A stretch of 64,000 nt of DNA from Kribbella sp. VKM Ac-2569 (GTDB lineage: Bacteria; Actinomycetota; Actinomycetes; Propionibacteriales; Kribbellaceae): contig NZ_SGXJ01000002.1 in the NCBI RefSeq assembly GCF_004216905.1, positions 1 to 64,000 of the forward strand, read 5' to 3'. Of this stretch, positions 59,855-64,000 are shown piece after piece; the first letter of the stretch is position 1; the number at the start of each line of letters is the position of its first letter. The translations under genes were made by a program, and so were the position numbers. Under the pieces are notes generated by a model. It was not told the origin of the DNA. It saw nothing but the letters and a program-made list of their open reading frames with translations, and did not search any database.

Positions 59855-60810
59855 AGGTCTGACAGTGTGCGGCCGAGGTTCGCCAACTCGGTCCGCAACT
59901 CCGCGGGCTCCAGCACCTCGACCGCGTTCCCGAATCGGCAGAGGGAGGCGGCCGCGTTCGGGATCGACTCGATCGGGATCGTCACCACGACACTCCCGCC
60001 GGCGTCGGGTTCGGTGGCGGCGACGGCTTTGACGAGCGCCGGGTACGAGACGTCGTACATCTTCGCGGCCAACCGTGCGGACACCCGGACGACGGCCTCC
60101 GCGGTGTAGCGGACCTGGTCGAAGCCCTCCAAGTGCTCCTGCCAGAACCGTTGCAGCTCGAATCCGTCGTCCCGCTCGAACGTCTCCTGGGTGGGCGTCA
60201 GTTCGAGGATGTTGGAGACGCGGTACGTGCGCAGTCCGCCGGGGGTGGACGCCACGACGTACCAGCTGCCGTTCTTCAGCACGAGTCCGTACGGTTCGAG
60301 GACCCGCTCGACTTCGCGCGGTTCCTCCCAGCGGCGGTACAGGACCTTGATGCGACGGTCGTGGAGTACGGCGTCGGCGACGGCGGAGAGCTGTGGTGAG
60401 GCCTCGGCGTCCTGGTACCAGGCGGGCAGGTCGAGGTGGAAGCGGTTCTTCAACCGGCCGGCGCGGTCCCGCTGATCGGGCGCTAGCGCTGCTAGTAGTT
60501 TGAGTTCGGCCGCGCTCGTCTCCGCGGTCAGCCCGAGTGCGGCGGCCGCGCCCGGCATACCGACGAGGAAGAGCGCGGCGGCCTCCTGTTCGGTGAGGCC
60601 GGTCAGGCGGGTGCGGTAGCCCTCGACCAGGCGGTACCCGCCTGCTCGGCCTTGGTCGGCGTACACCGGGACTCCGGCTGCGGCGAGCGCCTCGACGTCG
60701 CGGTAGATCGTCCGCAGCGACACCTCGAGCTCGTCGGCGAGCTCGCGCGCGGTCAACTGCCGACGCGTCTGCAGCAACAGCAGGATCGACAGCAGCCGGC
60801 TCGAACGCAT
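59845..60810 (-). CDS. WYL-domain (YafY-type) transcriptional regulator
   Basis: This 321-residue protein has an N-terminal HTH (LTARELADELEVSLRTIYRDVEAL, about 19-42 in family order) and a WYL domain with KNGSWYVVAST...LRTYRVSNI (about 205-235), followed by a C-terminal WCX-type region. Such regulators sense small molecules. TAACCT lies 6 bases before the ATG, pointing to a leaderless mRNA. It is divergent from the duplicated-domain gene, its probable target. LLAALA near residue 110 contains the CTAGC motif. Confidence 0.87.
   Translation of the reverse strand: MRSSRLLSILLLLQTRRQLTARELADELEVSLRTIYRDVEALAAAGVPVYADQGRAGGYRLVEGYRTRLTGLTEQEAAALFLVGMPGAAAALGLTAETSAAELKLLAALAPDQRDRAGRLKNRFHLDLPAWYQDAEASPQLSAVADAVLHDRRIKVLYRRWEEPREVERVLEPYGLVLKNGSWYVVASTPGGLRTYRVSNILELTPTQETFERDDGFELQRFWQEHLEGFDQVRYTAEAVVRVSARLAAKMYDVSYPALVKAVAATEPDAGGSVVVTIPIESIPNAAASLCRFGNAVEVLEPAELRTELANLGRTLSDLYS
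60482..60495 (+). repeat. CTAGC-GCT-GCTAG motif, copy 4
   Basis: GCTAGCGCTGCTAG, identical to copies 1 and 2 over 14 bases, inside the WYL-regulator gene. It encodes Leu-Ala-Ala-Leu with CTA codons, preceded by a third CTA. Confidence 0.6.
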
Positions 60811-60872
60811 GCTCCGAGGTTAGCCGCAAACACTGCCAGCGGTTGTCAGGTTTCACTCGCAAGCTGGGCGGT

Positions 60873-61832
60873 ATGACGACATGGACCAAGGTGACCGGCG
60901 ACTTCGACTTCCTCAACGGGTACTTCGACGTCCACCACCGAACCCTGAAACAGGCCTTCGTGGGCTGCGACGAATGGCTCGAGGACGACGGAACGACGAC
61001 TGCGCGCACGTACTTCGACGGGCAGATCAGCATCGACGAGATGCGGTTCCCGACGAAAGGGTCGTACGGGCTGTCGCTGCGCCTGTTCGACCCGGTGAGC
61101 GAGCAATGGAGCATCTGGTGGGTCAGCAGCGCCACGATGCAGCTGTACCCGCCGGTGCACGGCGGCTGGGCTGCCGACGGTTCACGTTGCCGGTTGGTCG
61201 GCGAGGACTCGCACGAAGGGCGGCCCATCCTTTGCAGCTACGAGTGGTCCGACATCACGTCGGACACCGCGCATTGGGAGCAGGCCTACTCCGACGACGG
61301 CGGCGAGACCTGGGAGACCAACTGGACCATGGACTTCACCCGGCGGCACACTCCCCCGCCCGCGCTCGACATACCGAAGCTCACCGACGACTTCGACTTC
61401 CTCGCCGGCCGCTGGTCCTTCCACAACCGCCGCCGGCGCCCGGTCCTCGGCGAGCCGTTCGAGTGGTACGAACACGACGCGACGATGGAAGCCACGACGT
61501 ACTTCGACGGCGCGATCAGCTTCGACGAAGGCTGGTTCCCGAGCGAAGGGTTCCGCGGCGCGACGTTCCGCCTCTATAACCCCGAGGCCAAGAGCTGGTC
61601 CATCCACTGGATCAACAGCCAACGCGGCCGCCTCGAAACCCCCGTCATCGGTTCATTTGTGAACGGCACCGGCACCTTCGAAGGCCCGGACGTTTGGGAC
61701 GGCCAACCCATCGACGTCCGCTTTCTCTGGACCCCCGGCACCGACAAAGCCGCCTGGGAACAAGCCTTCTCCACCGACCACGGCAAAACCTGGACCACCA
61801 ACTGGCTGATGGAACACACCCGCACCGAATGA
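60873..61832 (+). CDS. Protein of unknown function with duplicated domain
   Basis: This 319-residue soluble protein is made of two related halves. Half 1 (about 8-155) and half 2 (about 165-319) both start DFDFL-G, contain ARTYFDG/ATTYFDG, then SIDEM-FP or SFDEGWFP, WSIWWV or WSIHWI, and end W-TNW. Half-copies of this kind occur in lipocalin-like DUF families. No catalytic residues were identified. Divergence from a WYL regulator suggests regulation by it. Confidence 0.7.
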   Translation: MTTWTKVTGDFDFLNGYFDVHHRTLKQAFVGCDEWLEDDGTTTARTYFDGQISIDEMRFPTKGSYGLSLRLFDPVSEQWSIWWVSSATMQLYPPVHGGWAADGSRCRLVGEDSHEGRPILCSYEWSDITSDTAHWEQAYSDDGGETWETNWTMDFTRRHTPPPALDIPKLTDDFDFLAGRWSFHNRRRRPVLGEPFEWYEHDATMEATTYFDGAISFDEGWFPSEGFRGATFRLYNPEAKSWSIHWINSQRGRLETPVIGSFVNGTGTFEGPDVWDGQPIDVRFLWTPGTDKAAWEQAFSTDHGKTWTTNWLMEHTRTE

Positions 61833-61851
61833 CTCCGCGCTGTTTCGGCGA

Positions 61852-62751
61852 TCAGCGTTCCTTCAGAAGAGCCGCAGCCACATCGTAGGTTCCACATTCT
61901 GCCGTGATCTCGGCCGTCGCTTGCGCCGCGGTGAAGAAGTCGTCGGCCAGCGGCGAGGTGCGCGATGCCGCCATCGCAAGGCACACCTGATCGGGCGGGA
62001 GTTCCGGGATGGGGACGTAGCTGATGTCCGGACGTGAGTAGAACACAGTCTCCGAACGCCCCACGAACGAGATGCCCCGGCCGGCTGCGACGTGCTCGAG
62101 CTTCTCCTCCACGCCGCGGACCCGGAGCCCGGAGTCGGACAGCGGGCGCCTGGTGGGCTGCGTGCTCGGGTCGGTATGCCAGACCAGCGGCTCACCGGCC
62201 AGGTCGGCCTCGGTGACCTCCTCCTTGCCGGCCAACCGGTGGCCTGCGGGCAGCACCACCATGAGCGGCTCGGTGTACAGCGGGGTCACGCGCAGGCCGG
62301 TCTCGTCGATGGGCAGCCGCACATAGCCGACGTCGATGCGGCCGTCGAGCAGCATCGAGGCCTGGTCGTCCCATTCGATCCGCTGCACGTCCACGACCAC
62401 GTCCGGATGTCGGGCCTCGAACGCCTGGGCCGCCGGGATGACCGGGATGCCGGTCCGGAAACCGACCGCCAGTCGCCGGCTGCCGCGGGCAGCCACGGTC
62501 ACCCGGCGGCGGACCGCGTCCGCGGAGGCGAGCAGCGGACCGGCGTCGGCCAGCAGTTGCCGGCCGGCGTCGGTCAGCACCACGCCGTGGCGATCCCTGA
62601 TGAACAGCGAGGCGCCGAGATCCTGTTCCAGCACGCGGATCTGCCGACTGAGCACCGGCTGCGCGATATGCAGCTCTTCAGCGGCGCGGCCGAAGTGCAG
62701 CCCGTCGGCGACGGCGCGGAAGTAGCGCAGTTTGCGCAGATCCAGATCCAT
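61852..62751 (-). CDS. LysR-family transcriptional regulator
   Basis: This 299-residue regulator has the N-terminal HTH (LRYFRAVADGLHFGRAAEELHIAQPVLSRQIRVLEQDLG, about 8-46 in family order) and a two-lobed effector domain from about 90. GGGAGG precedes the ATG. It is divergent from the F420-reductase-like gene and should act at the T-N11-A box at 62766. Confidence 0.92.
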   Translation of the reverse strand: MDLDLRKLRYFRAVADGLHFGRAAEELHIAQPVLSRQIRVLEQDLGASLFIRDRHGVVLTDAGRQLLADAGPLLASADAVRRRVTVAARGSRRLAVGFRTGIPVIPAAQAFEARHPDVVVDVQRIEWDDQASMLLDGRIDVGYVRLPIDETGLRVTPLYTEPLMVVLPAGHRLAGKEEVTEADLAGEPLVWHTDPSTQPTRRPLSDSGLRVRGVEEKLEHVAAGRGISFVGRSETVFYSRPDISYVPIPELPPDQVCLAMAASRTSPLADDFFTAAQATAEITAECGTYDVAAALLKER

Positions 62752-62765
62752 GGAACCTCCCGGTC

Positions 62766-62790
62766 TGGTGATGCCTCCAGGGTATCACCA
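62766..62790. promoter_or_regulatory. LysR box (T-N11-A)
   Basis: TGGTGAT-N11-ATCACCA is a perfect 7-base dyad whose inner bases give the LysR pattern T-N11-A. It lies 15 bases upstream of the lysR-like start, between the divergent genes. Confidence 0.7.
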
Positions 62791-62883
62791 TGGCTGAAAG
62801 AGGTCTTGGAAAAACAGTGCGGCGCCTGACAGCCTTAAGAGGTAAATGAATTTTCAATATCAGCTCCAGAAAGCAGGCACACT

Positions 62884-63504
62884 ATGAGTAGCGTCAGCAT
62901 TATCGGCGTGGGAAATATGGCCAGTGCTTTGGCCGCCCGGGCGGTTGCCGGCGGCAACATTGTCGAGATCATCGGCCGCGACCCGGCCAAAACCAAGGAA
63001 GTGGCCGCCGCGCTCGGCGGCGCCACTGTCGGGACGGCCGGCACCGCCCCGGCCGGAGACATCGTCATCCTCGCCGTACCGTACGCCAGCGCGGCGGCGG
63101 TGGTCAGCGAGTACGGGGACGCACTGGCCGGCAAGGTCATCATCGACATCTCCAACACCTTCAACGCCGACGCCACCGGGCTGGTCACTCCTGATGGCAC
63201 TTCCGGAGCGCAGGAGATCGCCAAGGCCGTCCCAGCGAGCGCGCACGTCGTGAAGGCGTTCAACACCGTCTTCGGTCACGTCCTGGCCCAGGGACGCCCG
63301 CTGGACGTGTTCTTCGCCGGAGATGACGCGCGGTCCAAAGCCACCGTGTCGGCGTTCATCGAGAGCCTCGGACTGCGTCCGCTCGATGTCGGCGGCCTGG
63401 AGATGGCCCGCTGGCTGGAAGGCGTGGGGCCGCTGCTGATGGGTCTGGCCCGTCATGGTGCGGGGACCTTCAACCTCGCCCTCGGAGTCGATCTCCGCGG
63501 CTGA
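62884..63504 (+). CDS. NADPH-dependent F420 reductase-like (NpdG) protein
   Basis: This 206-residue protein has the N-terminal Rossmann fold VSIIGVGNMASALAARAV (about 4-21), DIVILAVPYA near 58-67, and the VVKAFNTVFG loop. It matches the F420-dependent NADP reductase/NAD(P)-binding family. It may reduce F420 or another cofactor. The upstream gap is unusually AT-rich for this chromosome. It probably belongs to one unit with the following gene. Confidence 0.8.
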   Translation: MSSVSIIGVGNMASALAARAVAGGNIVEIIGRDPAKTKEVAAALGGATVGTAGTAPAGDIVILAVPYASAAAVVSEYGDALAGKVIIDISNTFNADATGLVTPDGTSGAQEIAKAVPASAHVVKAFNTVFGHVLAQGRPLDVFFAGDDARSKATVSAFIESLGLRPLDVGGLEMARWLEGVGPLLMGLARHGAGTFNLALGVDLRG

Positions 63505-63545
63505 GCGCCATTTCTCGCGCCACATCATTCACAAGGAGCAGTAGC

Positions 63546-64000
63546 GTGCGCGTTTTCGTCACTGGCGGGACCGGCCATACCGGTTCGTACATCATCCCCG
63601 AGCTCGTCGCCGCCGGACACGAGGTCACCGGCCTGGCCCGGTCGGACACGGCCGCGGCGGCGCTGTCCGCACTCGGCGCGAAGGTGCGTCGCGGCGACCT
63701 CGAGGATCTCGACGGGCTCAAGGAGGCGGCCGCGGATTCCGACGGCGTCATCCACGTCGCGCACCGGCAAGACCTGCTTCCGTCCGGCGGGCTCGACGCC
63801 GTGGCCGCCGCGGAACTCCCGATCATGCTCGCGTACGGCGAGGCACTCGCGGGAACCGGCAAGCCGCTGGTCGCGGCGGGGAGCATTGGCTCGCCCGGGA
63901 ACCTGGGCCGGCCGGCCACCGAGGAGGACCCGGCCCTTCCCGGCGGCGATGAGTACAAGGGCACCCTGCGGGTTCGTAACGTCGTGGAATCCGCCGTAGT
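63546..64000 (+). CDS. NAD-dependent epimerase/dehydratase family protein (3' end outside window)
   Basis: The first 151 codons encode an extended-SDR Rossmann domain: VRVFVTGGTGHTGSYIIPEL (GxxGxxG), the GDLEDLDGLKEAA strand and VIHVAHRQD. Substrate is unknown. The GTG start follows AAGGAG. The gene runs off the right edge, so neither its active-site YxxxK nor its length can be checked. Confidence 0.8.
   Translation, partial: MRVFVTGGTGHTGSYIIPELVAAGHEVTGLARSDTAAAALSALGAKVRRGDLEDLDGLKEAAADSDGVIHVAHRQDLLPSGGLDAVAAAELPIMLAYGEALAGTGKPLVAAGSIGSPGNLGRPATEEDPALPGGDEYKGTLRVRNVVESAV

Overview
The window is high-GC actinobacterial chromosome: G/C at nearly every third codon position, many GTG/TTG starts, and repeated 4-base ATGA/GTGA stop-start overlaps. 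The gene order infC-rpmI-rplT-trmH ... pheS-pheT ... argCJBDFR-argH-mpg-tyrS resembles the order known from Mycobacterium. A tyrS gene lying directly upstream of an rRNA operon, LLM/F420-type enzymes and a CshA-type surface protein suggest the Propionibacteriales, perhaps a Kribbella-like organism. That placement is inference. No tRNA, CRISPR array, transposase or prophage gene was seen, and no gene is clearly broken.

Layout. 1-420: leader and two tandem promoters of an rRNA operon that runs off the left edge on the minus strand. 420-4484: tyrS, an App1-type phosphatase, an LLM oxidoreductase and a 3-methyladenine glycosylase. 4486-11663: arginine cluster argCJBDFRH (no argG), read from an apparently leaderless promoter overlapped by ARG boxes. 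11790-15041: a small membrane protein, an AhpD-like protein with its ECF41-type sigma factor, an alpha/beta hydrolase and a GNAT enzyme. 15107-25751: a 1910-residue CshA-like surface protein built of 14 alternating repeats, a polytopic membrane protein, a polyprenyl-phosphate glycosyltransferase and a gamma-glutamyltransferase-like enzyme. 25757-29439: pheT and pheS. 30004-32979: an efflux pump with a divergent TetR regulator, then an unknown helical protein. 33147-36308: infC-rpmI-rplT-trmH-PHP, with an attenuator-like leader and a probable AUC start for infC.

36631-45235: DUF1844, an aldo/keto reductase paired with a MerR regulator (both promoters have the 19-base MerR spacing), a phosphotransferase, a secreted small protein, and a LacI-controlled sugar ABC transporter with a cytoplasmic glycoside hydrolase. 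45510-53774: TetR regulator, DUF1707 protein, ABC/FtsX exporter, SseB-like protein, uridine-kinase-like protein, truncated haemoglobin, and an ECF42-type sigma factor with its YCII partner. 53955-58676: aldose epimerase, a PH-domain protein, hisE-hisG, a metallo-beta-lactamase-fold hydrolase and a P1-family peptidase. 58676-64000: regulator/enzyme pairs (MarR with an NAD(P)-binding protein, WYL regulator with a duplicated-domain protein, LysR with an F420-reductase-like protein) and a truncated epimerase gene.

The most unusual signals are not genes: a 57-base palindromic element present twice at convergent gene ends, one copy supplying a stop codon; a recurrent CTAGC-GCY-GCTAG motif written with rare CTA codons in unrelated genes; an attenuator-like repeat in the infC leader; and a recurring promoter geometry (TANNNT, then 6-7 bases, then the start codon) that implies many leaderless mRNAs.
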